NCBI GenBank assembly: GCA_009192285.1
Contig: CM018604.1
Coordinates: 2,666,001-2,730,000, forward strand
Origin: Morchella semilibera
Taxonomy: Eukaryota > Ascomycota > Pezizomycetes > Pezizales > Morchellaceae
DNA: 64,000 nucleotides
Direction: 5' to 3'
The notes under the pieces: model-generated
Told to the model about the DNA's origin: nothing
Seen by the model: only the letters and a program-made list of their open reading frames with translations
The model's database searches: none
Part shown: piece by piece, positions 23,938 to 36,227 of the stretch
Layout of the letters: every line of letters starts with the position of its first letter
How positions within the stretch are numbered: position 1 is the first letter of the stretch
Program-made: the position numbers and the translations under genes

Positions 23938-25970
23938 ATAGGGTCAATCAGATGGGATCATGGCATATCACTCGAACGCCGCGCTGGATCGGGGTTGTTG
24001 CATTCATTAGAGGGGGAGATGGAGGTCCGGGGGCGCGGGAACTTGGATAGGCGAGATGATAGAATGATGTCGTGTATGAGTAATGTCTGTTATGTTTGTA
24101 TAGCTAAGGCTAAGGTTCTTTATTGCCCACAAAGGGAGCTTAACTCTTGTGAGCGGCTGTTTCCTTTCTTTTGATGGCCGGGTCCTAGGCAAGGCCGAGT
24201 GTTAGTCTGATGGGAGAGGCCCAGCTAAGGCTGCATGTCGGTGATAGGTTCTCTCGAGCCATATATATAGCCTTGAACCACCTCGAGAAACACAATATGT
24301 GGCCCCGAATGAATACACAAGCCTTGTGAGCTTCTACCCCCCGCACGGTGACCTCAGAGCCGGAAATAATCCCAGGGTGAACGGGTGGTCTGGTCCTTAA
24401 AATGAGTGTAATATATATAGGCCTCCTACCATCTACACAGGAGCGCACTCTAAAGAGGAGATGTAAGTATCTGTATTAGCAGGCACTAGCATGAGTATAC
24501 ATAGCTTGTGTTATTGGCAGGTCAGATTTAATCCGGGCTAGATCACCCCATCTCCCAAAGTATACAAAGGGGGGCGACAAAAATGCCACCACTGCCATGC
24601 GTGGAGAGGCTGTGGGCCAGTACATATGTACGTGTAGTTGTGGATGAATATGTGGAGGTCGTAGAGGGGGGAGAGGTGCCCCAGCCGCGCATGGGGATAG
24701 AGTCGGTCTATTGAATAGCTATATAGGCCCGCGGCCGGGTGGTCTGCGAACGGACACTATTCTATTCTATGGATATAGATGTAAATAGGTGTAGAGTAGT
24801 AGATCTATACGGGGGTCATATAGGACGAAGCAATTCCCGGCTCCCGCCAAGCCCAGATTTTACTTCCCCGAGCATTAAAACCCAAACCCAGCGAGTATAA
24901 GGGTTGGTTTGAATAACGGCATGTACATGTAGTTTACTGCTTGGTACTCCCCTAAATAAAAGTACATGTAGCTAATGCGTGCAGGCCCTTTGCCGCTGCG
25001 AATGCAATGAATAAATCCCCCCCCCCTTTTTTTCTTTTAGCAATTTTATCGGGGGGCGGGGAAAGGGGGGGGGGGGGGGCTGGGCCGCAATGATGATGCA
25101 GGTATATGTATATTTAGTTAATAGGTAATACATGTAGCTGTAGTAGCAAGCCTCATAAACCATCACTCGGCTGGTCTATCTGCATGCCGGCGGGTCCGCT
25201 GGCTAGCTCTGGTGTAAACAGGACTCAGGGTTTTAAGAAAGCAGCGGTTAATGGATGGACGGTGAAGTTACAATACGAGAGGGGGATGAAGGGTATAGGT
25301 TTGGTAGGATGTATTTGAATTTGGGCCAGGATCCAGGATCGAGGAAGACAGTTATACATGTATTTGCACATACATGTATGTATGTATGCACGGTGGTGGC
25401 TCGTCGACCGCGCATCACAGGTAGTCACTCGGCCAACATCTCACCTCCTCACTCGCTTCACGTCTGATTTGTATCGTTTTATTTCACGCTGTAAAAACGA
25501 ATATCAAGAAATGTCAGTGTTAGCGATTTATTATTTACCGTCACCGCCTAGCAAACGGCCGCCGCCGGCTTAGAAAGAACAGAAAAATAGATGAAACATG
25601 AACGCCTTTATTGGAATGAGAACAAGACACGAAAGGGAAAACAAAAAGAAGAAGAAGAGTAGGAGACTCCCCTGGGCCGTTAAAGTTTCTAGGATAAGCC
25701 ATTGACTCTAGAGTAGTGTTTTGTTTTGGGCTCCGGGCTTTGGTTGTATATTATATAACGCGGGAGGGGTGTGAAGAGGGGCAGAGGGATACTACTGCCC
25801 GCCTGCCGCCCGCCTCTTATCCGCAACTTTCTTAATCGCTATACTTTCTCAGCACTTCTGTCCCTCAAATATTCTCAAATTGCACTTACCAGCAACCCAC
25901 TCTTCGCCCCTCCCAACATTCTCCAGACTCCCGCCACCCACGGCCACCGCCGGCATCGTCGTTGCCCCCG
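23938..25970. other. Gene-poor region, 2.0 kb
   Basis: No gene is supported. It contains three 17-bp motif copies (23958, 25153, 25415, all +), a poly-G/poly-C and T-rich patch at 25017-25080, and several TACATGTA palindromes. The last part (25771-25970) may belong to the 3' end of the TAF3-like gene. Confidence 0.5.
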
Positions 25971-26413
25971 TCACCACTGCCGAGCTTGCACCCACTGGCT
26001 CTTCTCCCTGCGGGCCCAGCCCTGCACCCGCCTCATCTCCGCTGCCTGTGCTCCCTTCATCCACTCTATAAACGCATCGACCGCGCGCGTGTCCTCGTCA
26101 GCGGGGTCGTTGAACACGTTAAGTGGTCGCAAAAGGCCAACATGCTCGAGTGCCAGTCGCACGTCGGGGAGCTCAGCGTGCGTGCGGCCGGCGGACTCCG
26201 CGAAATCCCTGGTGGTGCGTCCGAGGAGGAGAAGGTAGCGAGAGATGATGTCTAGAAGGCGTTAGTGAGGGTGGTGTGGGAGGGGAGAGCGGCAGAGGAC
26301 AGACCAGTGACGGCGTCCAGGACGGAGGGTTTGGCAGTGGTGAGACCGGCGGCGCGGAGGGATTGCGCAGCGGAGACGCGGAGGAGAGCGAAGAAGAGGT
26401 CGTGATCGCTCAT
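25971..26413 (-). CDS. TAF3-like bromodomain-associated histone-fold protein
   Basis: The histone fold of the BTP family is found in TFIID subunit TAF3, where it pairs with TAF10. Exon 1 (26413-26305, MSDHDLFFALLRVSAAQSLR) joins exon 2 (from 26251) as VLDAVTDIISRYLLLLGRTT, followed by FAESAGRTHAELPDVRLALE, the complete BTP pattern. The frame then reads FIEWMKGAQAAEMRRVQG and stops at 25971, giving 129 aa. Fungal TAF3 proteins usually continue well beyond the fold. A second frame (about 26020-25890) ending at a consensus GTAAGT donor suggests the real 3' end uses a further intron, or that the reading frame has shifted. The fold is well supported; the C terminus is not. Confidence 0.65.
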
Positions 26414-27352
26414 GGGTACACTTGCTGCTGCTGGTGGTGTTTTACTGATTGTAGATTCTTAGTATCTAGATAGGGCTTTTCTTCGAGGGAGGGGAGGGGG
26501 GGGGGGACTGTGGGGGGAGGGATTGTTAAGCTCACACCGGTCGGGGCCCTTTCATGGTTTCCCGGAGGTGTCTGGGAATCGAGGTGAGTGAGGCGCGTCT
26601 GTATTATTGGTTGGTGGGTTTGAGATGTGGATGTGCACTGAACAGGGGAGCCTTTTGGGGTGCGTGTCTGTGGCTAGGGATGCAGGTTAATCACTTATTA
26701 ACAGGGTTCGATGCATGTTGTTAATTGGCTGCTTCTTCTTCTTCTCGACGAAGTGATGAAGACGAATGTGATGATGAGCGATGATGATGAACAGAAGGAA
26801 GAAAGCAGAGGGGAAGGGAGCAAAGATGAAATGGCCAAACGACAATCGATATCTATGCCTCCTCTCACAATACACAATTACACGTATACTCTTTGAAGTC
26901 TACAGTAGCACCGTATATTCAATACCGTGTGTAACTCTATTAGTCATGCAAGTTGAGGTTGTTCTTGTCACGTGCGATAATGTCAACGATTGATCTGCGG
27001 CTTTTGGGGCAGCACTCGATTTGGGTCGATTCGGTCAGACTTATCATGATTGCCTTTTAGCTTTCTCTTACCAGAACTAATATCACTACGAGGGAACATT
27101 CATAAAAACACCACCATAAATCGCAATAAAAAAGAAAATGTCAAGCGTGCGATTTAGGATAATTGCTCCATGCCGCCGATGAAAAACAAAAAAAGAAATC
27201 AAAAAGAAAAAAATCATCAAGACTAGAGATCAGACAGAAATTTTAGGAAAGAAATAAAACAAAGGAGAGAAGAAAGGAAAGAAAAAAACAAGATAAGCCC
27301 TCGCCAGAGGAAAAATAAAGAGAGAGAGAGAAGCCGCCGATTAACCGCAAAA
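26414..27352. other. Intergenic between bZIP gene and TAF3-like gene
   Basis: About 0.9 kb. The left part (27040-27340) is A/purine-rich and is probably the 3' flank of the bZIP gene. The right part contains a G run near 26490 and a GAT/GAA-rich stretch. No gene is supported. Confidence 0.5.
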
Positions 27353-29423
27353 TCAGTACCCTACCGGCCTCTGTTTCTTCGAAAACAGCGACGCGAGAGA
27401 GTCCTGAACCTCAAACTCCTCAATGACCGCCCCAAACCCGTGGCATTTGACCTTGAGCACTAAGCCTTCGGCCAGCGAGTTGAAGTCGTCCATTTCCAAG
27501 TAAGTGAATTGCGGGTGCCGCGTGACAAGGGCCCAAACACTTTTAAAAACCTCGTTAGAACCTTTAACCCAATACATTCAGATTAACAGGGCGGGGAACT
27601 CACGCAATCGGCGTCAACTCTCCCTCCAGCTCAAACCTATCCTGCATATTAAAGAGATCCCACAACTCGTTCGCCGCCAAATCCCACGTCTGTGCGCCCC
27701 ACGGTACCTCTACATGTTGTTGCCCCTGCCCCTCTTCTTGTTGTTGCTGTTGCTGTTGCTTGAGATATTGCGGCTCGGGCGGACACGACACCATCAGTCG
27801 GTGTCCGTGAAAATCCGCCTCCGGATTCTTGTCAATATTCCCAAACATCAGTTGTATATGGTCCATGCACGGCTTCTCCAACCTATATTCGTTCCCCATG
27901 TCTTAGCTTTACTCCGTCAGCCCCCCATTCACATATTCCCGTCTCTTCCCCCCAATATCTTCCCCTCCCCCTCCATGGCGGCAGCACTTACGCCAGTACA
28001 AAGTCAATCCCAATCTCATTATATGTCCTCCCGAATCTCGCCACCTCCGGCGGGGGTCCCTGGGGCCCATGCTGCGGCTCCACAGTGTACCCTATGCCTG
28101 GTGTATATTGGATGCCGTGCGCCTCTAGGATCGCGCGCAGACGTGCGGTCTCCTCTTGGAGACGCTGGTTCTCGGCCACGACAGCGGCCTTCTCCTTCTG
28201 GATGCGGGTAAACTCGGCGGCGAGGCTAAGGCGGCGTAAGGATTCTCGGTAAAGAAGTTGGGCTTGTGAGAGGGGAGGGGAGGAGGGTGCGGCGTGCATA
28301 CCGTGTGGTCTCTGCCTCGAGGTTTTTGGTGTAGGTCTCCTTCCTTTCGCGATGCGTCCTGTAGGAGTCGGGCGGAGCGGGTTTACGTTAGTCGACATCT
28401 TTTGGTTTTGGATTGGAGGACAGGAAGGAGCTGTTGTAAGGCTTATTATGGAGGGGGCTGTGAGGGGGTAGAGGGAAGGGTATATAAAGAATATTAGGTT
28501 TAGGGGGGTAGAGGCATACCTTTGCGCCTGTCTATTCAGTTCCTGGCGTCGAGTGAGCGCCGGCTTGGAGTCGGGCTTGGGGCCCCGACGTTTCGGTTTC
28601 TCGCCGTCTAGGAGTGTGTCGGTCGTGTCAGTCGGGAATCCAAATAATCTTCAGTACTGCCTCCTCCCTCCATCTAGCTATTTGATATCATGATAGCCAC
28701 TAGCTAACAATAGCTACCAACCCGCCCCCCCCGTCACAACCCGTCACCCAGCTGCAGAGTGAGGTATTGTGATGGTGGGTTTCTTCCAAATACTTGCATG
28801 CCCAAACCCCTAACCCCACCCACGAGCCAGCAGGTGGACCGGGCAAATCCCCCAATTTCAAAAAACTCAAATCACGAGGTGGGGGCCGGCAAAAACCTTC
28901 CCTTTGCTTTCCCCTTCTCTCGCAAAAAGTAGAAATAAAATATAAGAAAGAGATGCACATGTGGAGATGGGATATTAAATAATAACTAAACAGTAACATA
29001 CCTTTCCTACGAGACCCAAGCCCAAGTTTGAGAAAGTCAAGGCTGAACCTTCCTGAGTTTGAGCCCTCGGAGCTCGGCTCTGGTTGCCGTTAGTTTCATG
29101 GAATGTGAGTTTTTTTCTTTCTTTGTCTGATGATCATGATGTTTAGGGCTGATCATGGGTAAGGTAGGGTAGGTATTTGGAATTCTCATGTTGAGATATT
29201 CACCATTGGCTAGCTGGTGGGTGGGGGGGGGGGGGGGTGGGGTATAGGTATAGTAGTAAGGTGATATAACGAGGCATGAGGTAAGGATTTTTTTTTTTTT
29301 TTTAGAGAAGCTACTCCTCTACTCACGCTCTGTAGGGCTGGTTTGATCCGAGACCGGTGGTGACATGCCTAGGTCCTGCATATGATTTACAACATGCGGA
29401 GCGAGTTCGTTGTTGTCCGACAT
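27353..29423 (-). CDS. Fungal bZIP transcription factor (AP-1-like)
   Basis: Seven exons (29423-29327, 29079-29002, 28607-28520, 28358-28302, 28225-27992, 27882-27604, 27539-27353) sum to 1020 nt and give 339 aa with no internal stop. The basic region spans an intron: TRRQELNRQAQR joined to THRERKETYTKNLEAETTR. The leucine zipper follows with Leu/Ile/Val at heptad spacing (NLEAETTRLAAEFTRI, then VVAENQRL). The C-terminal half has the conserved fungal block FVLALEKPCMDHIQL and ends VKCHGFGAVIEEFEVQ, typical of filamentous bZIP regulators of stress or secondary metabolism. A poly-Gln run lies in exon 6. The target genes are unknown. Two tempting acceptors nearer the donors break the frame, so I used acceptors that restore the conserved blocks. 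Confidence 0.88.
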
Positions 29424-31216
29424 TGGGGTTGTTATTTGGAATTGTCCCTTTTTTTTTTTAGGCTAGATTCAGAATTGGTGTGTGGTTGTTAGCCGTTGAT
29501 GCCGGTAGAGGGTTGGTATTTGGAATTGTTGTTGTAGCGCGTTTTCGGGCGGCGGGTTGGCGAGCGTGGCGCGGTATATGGATAAGTAGAAGGCCTGTTC
29601 CTTTTCTTTATTGGTATTCGTCTTTGAGCTGATATGAGCTGATAGATAGTAGGTACCCTTCGTATTTGATAATAGTAGTAGTTGTGGCGGTAGTAGTAAA
29701 GTTTGTATTGGACGTACGTACTGCTAGGCTTCACTAATCTTTGAGTATTGGTACTTCAGTTCTCAGCGAAAACAGAAAATAATAAAGATTTTTACCCACA
29801 CAATGATATGATCTCAGTTTCAAAAGCAAGTGTTTCCGTACGGATACGGTCGGATGTAATTATATTCCTTTGTTTGTTTTTTATCTTCCTTCAGTCCAGT
29901 CGCCGCAAACAGATCCTCTCTTTCACAGGGTGTAGGTATTTTAATTCTTTTTTTTTGAGTATTAGAGAAAGGGATGGTCAGGCAACAGAGGAGGCCGGGG
30001 GGTGAAGGATGGAGGAAGGATAGCTGCCTAGGCGATCTAGGTTAGGCTCGGCGCATATGCGGGTTGACAAATACTCGGGTGCTGTTTCGGGGGTGTGTGA
30101 ATCAAATCACGGAGAAGTCCAAGAGGGGTGTACGAGTGAGAGTGTGGTGTGTGTTCTGAATCCCTATATCGCCTGACCAGAGCTTTCTTCTTCGATATTT
30201 GGAATGGCAGTGGATGGTGGAGGAGGAGGAGGATACCGGAAATTATTTCAACAGAGTTCAGTGAGGGAAGGGAAAAGCAACGTTCGGATCGATCTGATCT
30301 AGTGATCGTGCTATGATATGTTGGGGGGGGGGGGGGATAGGGCACGGTTATACCTAGGTAGAGCGTATTGGTCTGTAGCGTCGTCGTCTCCTTCTTCTGG
30401 GGGAATTTGAACTTGGCTACAACAACAACTCCCTTCATAATATACATGTACTTATATACCAGCAAAGCTCTACAAACTTCAAATTGAAGAGGGCGCAGCA
30501 GACAGGATTATATATTAAGAATATTTGCCACCATGCGGCCCAGGACACTAATTGAAGCTTCTTTTTGACGTCGGGAAGGATACATAATGGAGCCACACGT
30601 GAGCGGGCGGAGCTGCGGGTCCAGATCTATAGTGTCGCGCCGGCTCGTTGGTTGAACCCCTGTGCACCATCATATCATCATGGAGATTTCCGGAGCCACA
30701 GTGAGGAATTTTAATGATGATAATTGATGGTGACGGTGATGATGATGTGGTGGCTGTGGTTGTTTGACCGCTCTATTGAATTCCGTGCCTATGGTGGAAT
30801 TGAGAGAGACATGTGTTTTGAAAGTCTCTCTTGATGTGATGGCTAGGTTGGGCAGGTTGAGTATTGAGTGTTCTCTCTACTCGAATTATATGTCGATGTT
30901 GTTAGCTAATGGCTGATATTATTGGAAGTCTGAGTAATTTCCCTATAAGCTAACCTCCTCTACCCTAGGGAGTATAAGGCTCTCTAATATAAATACCCTT
31001 GGTATATAAATGTAGTTGTCTTACATGTATTTACACACAGATCAGTTACTGATCTCCAGCCAGATTGCATGCACCGAAGATCGACCATGCAGCTCGCGAT
31101 CTGCCCTCCCAAATCTCCGTATTTTGCATGAGCTCTAATTAAGATCTTTCCCATCAAAGCTTCCCCTCCTTCCCCTCCCCTCACCTCCGTAGTAGAGTAG
31201 AATTACGGCCCCAAAA
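29424..31216. other. Intergenic, 1.8 kb, upstream of bZIP and acyltransferase
   Basis: Divergent upstream region. It contains poly-T, poly-G (30322) and GAT-rich runs and a TACATGTA near 30444. A 142-codon frame on the - strand at 30037-30465 has low-complexity composition and no recognisable motif, so I leave it out. Confidence 0.5.
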
Positions 31217-32251
31217 ATGACTTCCTCCACCTCACCACTCTCCATCCTCCGAGCCCTCCTCTTCTTTATCCCCTGGCTTCTACACCTCACCCTCGCCAAT
31301 ATCCTCCTCTCTCTCACACTGCCCTTCTCATGGCCCTTCCCCGCCCAGATCTACGCCATCAACTCGCGCATCGCATACACAGTTTGGGCACACATCCAGC
31401 TCAATTTTATGCGCACCCGGGGCGCACGGATCACCGTCTCTGGGGACGACCTACCCCGACATGAGAATGCAATTGTGGTTGCGAACCATGTCTCGTGGAC
31501 TGACTTCTACTTGGTACAGGCCCTGGCCATGAAGGCGGCCATGCTGGGCAGCAGCAGATACTTTGCCAAAGCTTCGCTGCGGTGGGTCCCGTTCTTGGGC
31601 TGGGGCATGATTGCGCTCGGGATGCCTATGGTCTCGAGGAACTGGGCCAGTGATCGCGGGGAGTTTGAGGCTCTCTTTAAAGGAATCAAGAGCGCCGCTC
31701 TACCAATCTGTAAGAAGGAAACCTCAATTGATGTCGGCCCTAGGATATTTTTATATATGAATTGATAGACTAGATGCTGACGTTCTACCCCGTGCGCATG
31801 AAGGGTTAATTGCATATTCTGAAGGTACCCGCTTTACGCAGAAGAAATGGGAGGCCACCAAGACATTCTGCGAGGGCCGTGGGAAGCCCGTTTTCAAGCA
31901 CGTTCTATACCCACGGTCCAAGGGTTCGTGACGTCGGTACAGAACCTACGAGACGACAGCTCGCATATTAAGCATGTCTACGACATGACATTGGCCTATT
32001 CCAAGGCTGGGGAGAAGGGGTTCATGAACGCGCCTACCATATGGGAGTCGTTTGCCCTGGCTCGGGCATCTCCACCATGGAGATTTCATGTCCATGTTCG
32101 AAGGTTTGAGCTCAACGAGCTGCCAGAGGACGACGAGGGGCTTAGAATGTGGTTAGAGGGGAGGTGGGCAGAGAAGAGCCGCGTCCTTCAGGGTATGGAG
32201 AGAGAGTGGACGGAGTTTAAAGAGTTGGGAGAAGTGAAGAGTTTGGATTGA
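31217..32251 (+). CDS. 1-acyl-glycerol-phosphate / lysophospholipid acyltransferase (PlsC family, Cst26/Psi1-like), apparent frameshift
   Basis: Membrane acyltransferase that re-acylates lysophospholipids. Exon 1 (31217-31709) has an N-terminal hydrophobic segment, the catalytic H-X4-D box (VANHVSWTDFYLV) and a second hydrophobic patch. The intron 31710-31803 leads to the substrate-binding box (LIAYSEGTRFTQKKWE). Downstream FCEGRGKPVFKHVLYPRSKG is in frame, but the conserved continuation FVTSVQNLRDDSSHIKHVYD lies in the next frame, so one base appears to be missing around 31920-31926. No intron of workable size bridges the gap. The rest (APTIWESFALARASPPWRFH, then RFELNELPEDDEGLRMWL) is the acyltransferase C-terminal domain. 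It is either a recent null allele or an assembly error; there are no other defects. Confidence 0.82.
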
Positions 32252-32680
32252 ATTGAGTAGAGATTAGATAGCCCTGAATTTGTGCGCCGTACTTACAGAG
32301 CTCAGACAGCGTAACTTGAGACTTAAAGAGTATTCATTCAAGACCCTATTGGTCCGGTAGTAGTAGAAATGACTACTATTACAACAAATATTATTAAGAC
32401 CCGTTGCAGCATACCTAATCACTCATTCACGTTGTTGTATATCCGATATATCCATTTACTATATTCGTGACGTTCCCTCTGATAGGCCCCTACTTCCTAG
32501 GGCCTCAGGCACCAGACAGCGGTAAACCCCACGCACCTGACCGCCAAGCAGCGGCTCGTCAAAACCCGTTCTCAACCCCCACCATCAAAAAACCCCTGTC
32601 TAAGAATCCCTCCCAGACATCATCCTGCCAGATCAGATCTAGAGAATATAACCAACCTACTGGCACACCCACACGGCACG
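32252..32680. other. Short intergenic between two + strand genes
   Basis: About 430 bp. It is AT-rich after the acyltransferase, then C-rich and pyrimidine-rich just before the next start. Nothing else is visible. Confidence 0.6.
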
Positions 32681-34437
32681 ATGTCATCCACTCCACCCCC
32701 CCAACCCACCCCCTCCTTCCACGCCGAGCTGCTTTCCAACATCCGTTCCATCACCCTCTCCATTTCTCTGCCAACACTCTGCAAATCCACCACCACCCTC
32801 ACCTTCACCTCCCCAACCCTCCTTGAATTGGTCCATGATGGGATCGTTACATCGTTGCCCCTCCCCGCCGCGGCAACTCAGATTGCCCTGAAGACCACAC
32901 CCGGAGCTAGGTCTTTGTCGTACCGTCTCCCAGTTCCTGCCAGAGCTCCACAGCCCCGGCAGCCCCAGCAGCAGCAGCTGCAGGAGCAAGAGGAGAATTA
33001 TGTGCCATGGTCTGCGTCAGACCTGGAAAATGCGGCAGCGGGGAAGTCCGTCTCGCTGATGTGTAAGGCGTGTTCGTGCGTAGTGCTGGATGGTAAGACT
33101 ATTGGCAAATGGAAGGATCTGCCTTCAGGAAATTGGGCAGAGATGATGGAGTTCTGGCATTGCCATAAGCCGGGGCCTGACAAGAAGACAAACGGTGTCT
33201 CTAATGGTGCCACGAGTAATACCAACGGTGCCAACAGCACCTTTAATGGTACCAAAGCCACCAGTGTAAATGGTGATGGCAACAAGTATAGAGGTCTCCA
33301 GGGAGGCTTCAAGGCCCAACCCGGCACAGCCCTGGTAGACTTGACGTATTTCCTCGTCGCGCCGACAGACTGCGAGGGGCTCCAGGTTGTTGAGGTAAAT
33401 ACACCCTATATACCCCCCCTTCCCCCCAATAAAAGCACCAGCTTCGAAGACAGAGGGGCAAAAAGAAGGTCAGTAGCCAGTTGCCGCAAGGCCATTCAGT
33501 GGTTATCTGCATCGATACAATTGCCCCAGATCAATTATTCTCTCTTCCTCTATTCCGGGCTGCTGTCATGGTTGCTCTGTGTTACTCAGGTGCTTTGCTC
33601 TTGGTATACGCGAGCAGCTTGTGAACGGTCGCCTGGTCGGGGGACAGGTGAGAACAGCAGCTCCCGGTTTAAAGGGGGCTGCTGTAGAACCTCTTGGTTT
33701 CACCGCACTGCCATGAGATAGCAGGTAGTGGGGGAATGTTTCTGAGGCATATATATACATATTCGGTCTATCATTTCCCTCCTCATTGTGCTAGCTAACA
33801 TACACCTTTTTATAAACAGGCTCCATACGCCAACACCCTCATTTGCTCGAACTGCAAATGCCACCTTGGTAGCACCGACCCCGCGACAAACAGTTACACC
33901 CTCAACAAATGGAAGCTCACTCTCTCGCTCTCCGCCCATGGTATTCGCTCTGAGTTCTCCTATCCGCTAGAGCCCTTCCTCGTTGCGCAACTTCTCGCTC
34001 TTGCCGAAGGCGAAAACACCCGCCGGATGCTCATCTCCGCCAGCACCCCCGCCCCAACCTCCCCCACTCCCGCCTCCCCCCCCACCACCAACTCTTCGGG
34101 CGCCTCCACCACCTCCATCTCATCCGAGAAGAGGCTCAAGCTCTGGGTGTTTAGCTCGGACGTGCGTTACACAAGCAGCAGAGTGACCAGGCCACTGCGC
34201 GCCGTCAAGGTGTTTTACCGGGACGGCAAGGAGGAGGAGGAAGATGAGCAGAAGCAGAAGCAGAAGCAGGGCACACCGTTGGTGAGCACCGGGTTCGAGG
34301 AGGTGGCACTGCAGAGGGAGATGGTTGCTGGGCTGAAGCAGAAGCTGGAGGAGGGTGTGGACGCGGTGGATGGGTTTAGGGGGTGGAATGTCGGGTATCT
34401 CATGAGGTTTGAGAGGGAGAACAGGGCGATGTTGTAG
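32681..34437 (+). CDS. HECT-like E3 ubiquitin ligase, Ipa1/UBE3D family
   Basis: E2-binding protein family. Yeast Ipa1 acts in mRNA 3'-end processing and human UBE3D binds E2 enzymes. Exon 1 (32681-33394) starts MSSTPPPQPTPSFHAELLSN and contains the first cysteine pair MCKACSCVV followed by WKDLPSGNWAEMMEFWHCHK, the family's signature Trp-rich block. The last exon begins at 33820 in the same phase with the second pair TLICSNCKCHLGS, then NKWKLTLSL, and ends RGWNVGYLMRFERE before the stop. Poly-Gln and Asn/Thr/Gly-rich linkers are low complexity. The only unusual feature is the 425-nt intron (33395-33819), several times longer than others here; a small extra exon inside it cannot be excluded. 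Confidence 0.8.
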
Positions 34438-35041
34438 TAGGTCTGTTTCTCCTCACCATCTCCTGTTTTTCCGGCCTCGGGTTTTCGGGTTTTCGGGTTT
34501 CGGGTTTTCTTTTCTCTCCCTTTTCCTTTTTCTGGCATCTTCTTCCCTTTCCTTCCCTACTTAATAGCTTTTTTTCCTTTTTTTTCCTTTTCTTCTTTAA
34601 AAGGGTGTTCAGGTTTAGATCGATAGACCATGGAATAAACCATACACAGGGGTGGAACCAAGAGTGGGTTCAAATAAACCAAACAATATGTAGCTATTTA
34701 GTTCATAGTTGTTGTACTGGCCTCTAAATACATACATAGACGGCGTAGTTAGTTAGTGGTAGTGGTAGGCGGTAAAAATAGTTGTGCGCATGCCAATGAT
34801 CAAAGTGCACCTTGTCAAAACCGATTTTCTCTAATCTCGTAGTGGAATGGGAGAGGGCTAAAAGGAAGTAATGCTCGCTGTCTCTTTTAATACTGAATGC
34901 TACTCTTGGATAAACTATTCTATCTATATAAACAATGGGTATAACCTACAAAACCAGAAATGATCGCAACAACCACTTTTCCCATTTCGCTCCACCACCA
35001 AAACTACACAAAGAAAGAAAGAAAAAACTACATACACGACC
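34438..35041. other. Convergent intergenic region
   Basis: 3' flanks of two convergent genes. It holds a CT-rich stretch with repeated GGTTTTCGGGTTT (34475-34600), then AT-rich sequence. No gene. Confidence 0.6.
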
Positions 35042-36227
35042 TCACGCCCTCTTCCTCTTCACCCTCTGTCCCTCCAACGCATACATCCCCCCACCCACAA
35101 ACACGACAGCCGCGCCCAGCGCCACGCCCCACCCCAACCGGTTCCCAAACACCCACACACTAAGCAACAAGCTAACCAGCTTCCTAACATTAAGGACGAC
35201 GGTGACCGTGAGCGCGCTAGAGCGCGCAGCAAGCAGGTTGACGCCGCGCGAGCAGGCGTAGTGCGTCGCAGCATTGGCAAGCAGGTACCAGCGCAGGCCG
35301 GCGATCCCGCGCCACTGCGCGGCGATGGACGGCAGCAGCGGCGCAAACAGCGGCAGCGACAGGAAGTGGCTGTAGAAGAGGCCCTCGCGCGGGTGGTGCC
35401 CGTGATGCGCGTAGGTGCCCTCGACGTACAGGCCCATGAAGGCCGAGAGCACCTGCGCGAGGAGCAGGATCAGGAGGCCTGTGATGTAGGATGCGGTGGC
35501 GGCGGCGGGTTGGGTGCTCGGGGGTGGGGGGGTGCGGGAGTCGCTGTAGGCGCAGAGGGCGATGCCGGCCGTGAGGATCAGGACGGAGAGGAGCTGCAGG
35601 CGCGTGTACCTATATCGCCCGCCCCCGGATTGTCAGCACACACCCTCCTCACACACACAGGAGTACAGACCTCTTCCCGGCCACAGCCCACCCGACCAGC
35701 AACGTCGTCATGCTCCCGCCGCTGCGCAGGATGATGTGCACGGGGACCGAGATGCGGAAGCCAAACGCATAGTTGTTGAGCACGGAGACGGCAAAGTAGA
35801 GGAGTATCTGGACGGCCCAGCGGTGCAGCGGCACGGCGTTCGGCCGCAGCAGCGTGCGGCTGCGGCGGTCAAAGTGGTGGTGCAGGCCCTCGAGCGCCAC
35901 AAAGAGGAACTGCGCGAACGTCAGGAGGTGTCCGCTCTGCGGCTGCGCTTTGACGATGGATTCGAGTGCGTAGGCCTGGGTGGGGGTACGGTTAGCTGGG
36001 CCTGGGGGGTCAATGATCGCGGGGACGGGACTCACGTTGGAGCAGCACCCGCCGAAGATTAGGCTGATCATGACGGATGTCTGGAGCCATGCGGGTACTG
36101 TCGCCTGGGCGAGCGCTGAGAGCATCGACCCGGTGTCGTGGGGCGGCTTGCTCGCATCTGTGTTGCCGGCATCACCGTCACCGCTGGCGGGGGCGGGCTT
36201 GTCGGGGGGGGAGCGGGCTTCTGCCAT
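35042..36227 (-). CDS. UDP-N-acetylglucosamine transporter (YEA4 / SLC35B4 type)
   Basis: ER/Golgi nucleotide-sugar transporter of the UAA family, supplying UDP-GlcNAc for chitin and glycan synthesis. Three exons: 36227-36036 (MAEARSPPDKPA... to GGCCSN), a second beginning AYALESIVKAQPQSGHLLTF, and a third from about 35610 (RYTRLQLLSVLILTAGI) to the stop at 35042. About ten hydrophobic helices can be counted. Diagnostic blocks are NNYAFGFRISVPVHIILRSG and GLYVEGTYAHHG...REGLFYSHFLSLP. The C terminus is lysine/arginine-rich (GQRVKRKRA), as in ER-retained members. Substrate is inferred from the YEA4/SLC35B4 likeness; UDP-xylose is possible. Confidence 0.87.

Noticed and set aside
25771-26238. 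155-codon + strand frame over the TAF3-like gene
   Set aside because: It is the antisense of the histone-fold exon, which has a clear family match on the other strand.
30037-30465. 142-codon open frame on the - strand
   Set aside because: Low-complexity Pro/Ser/His composition, no motif, no splice partner; lies in a promoter-type region.
33566-33725. Separate gene inside the long Ipa1-like intron
   Set aside because: Only a short frame with no start or family match; kept as an observation about the intron.
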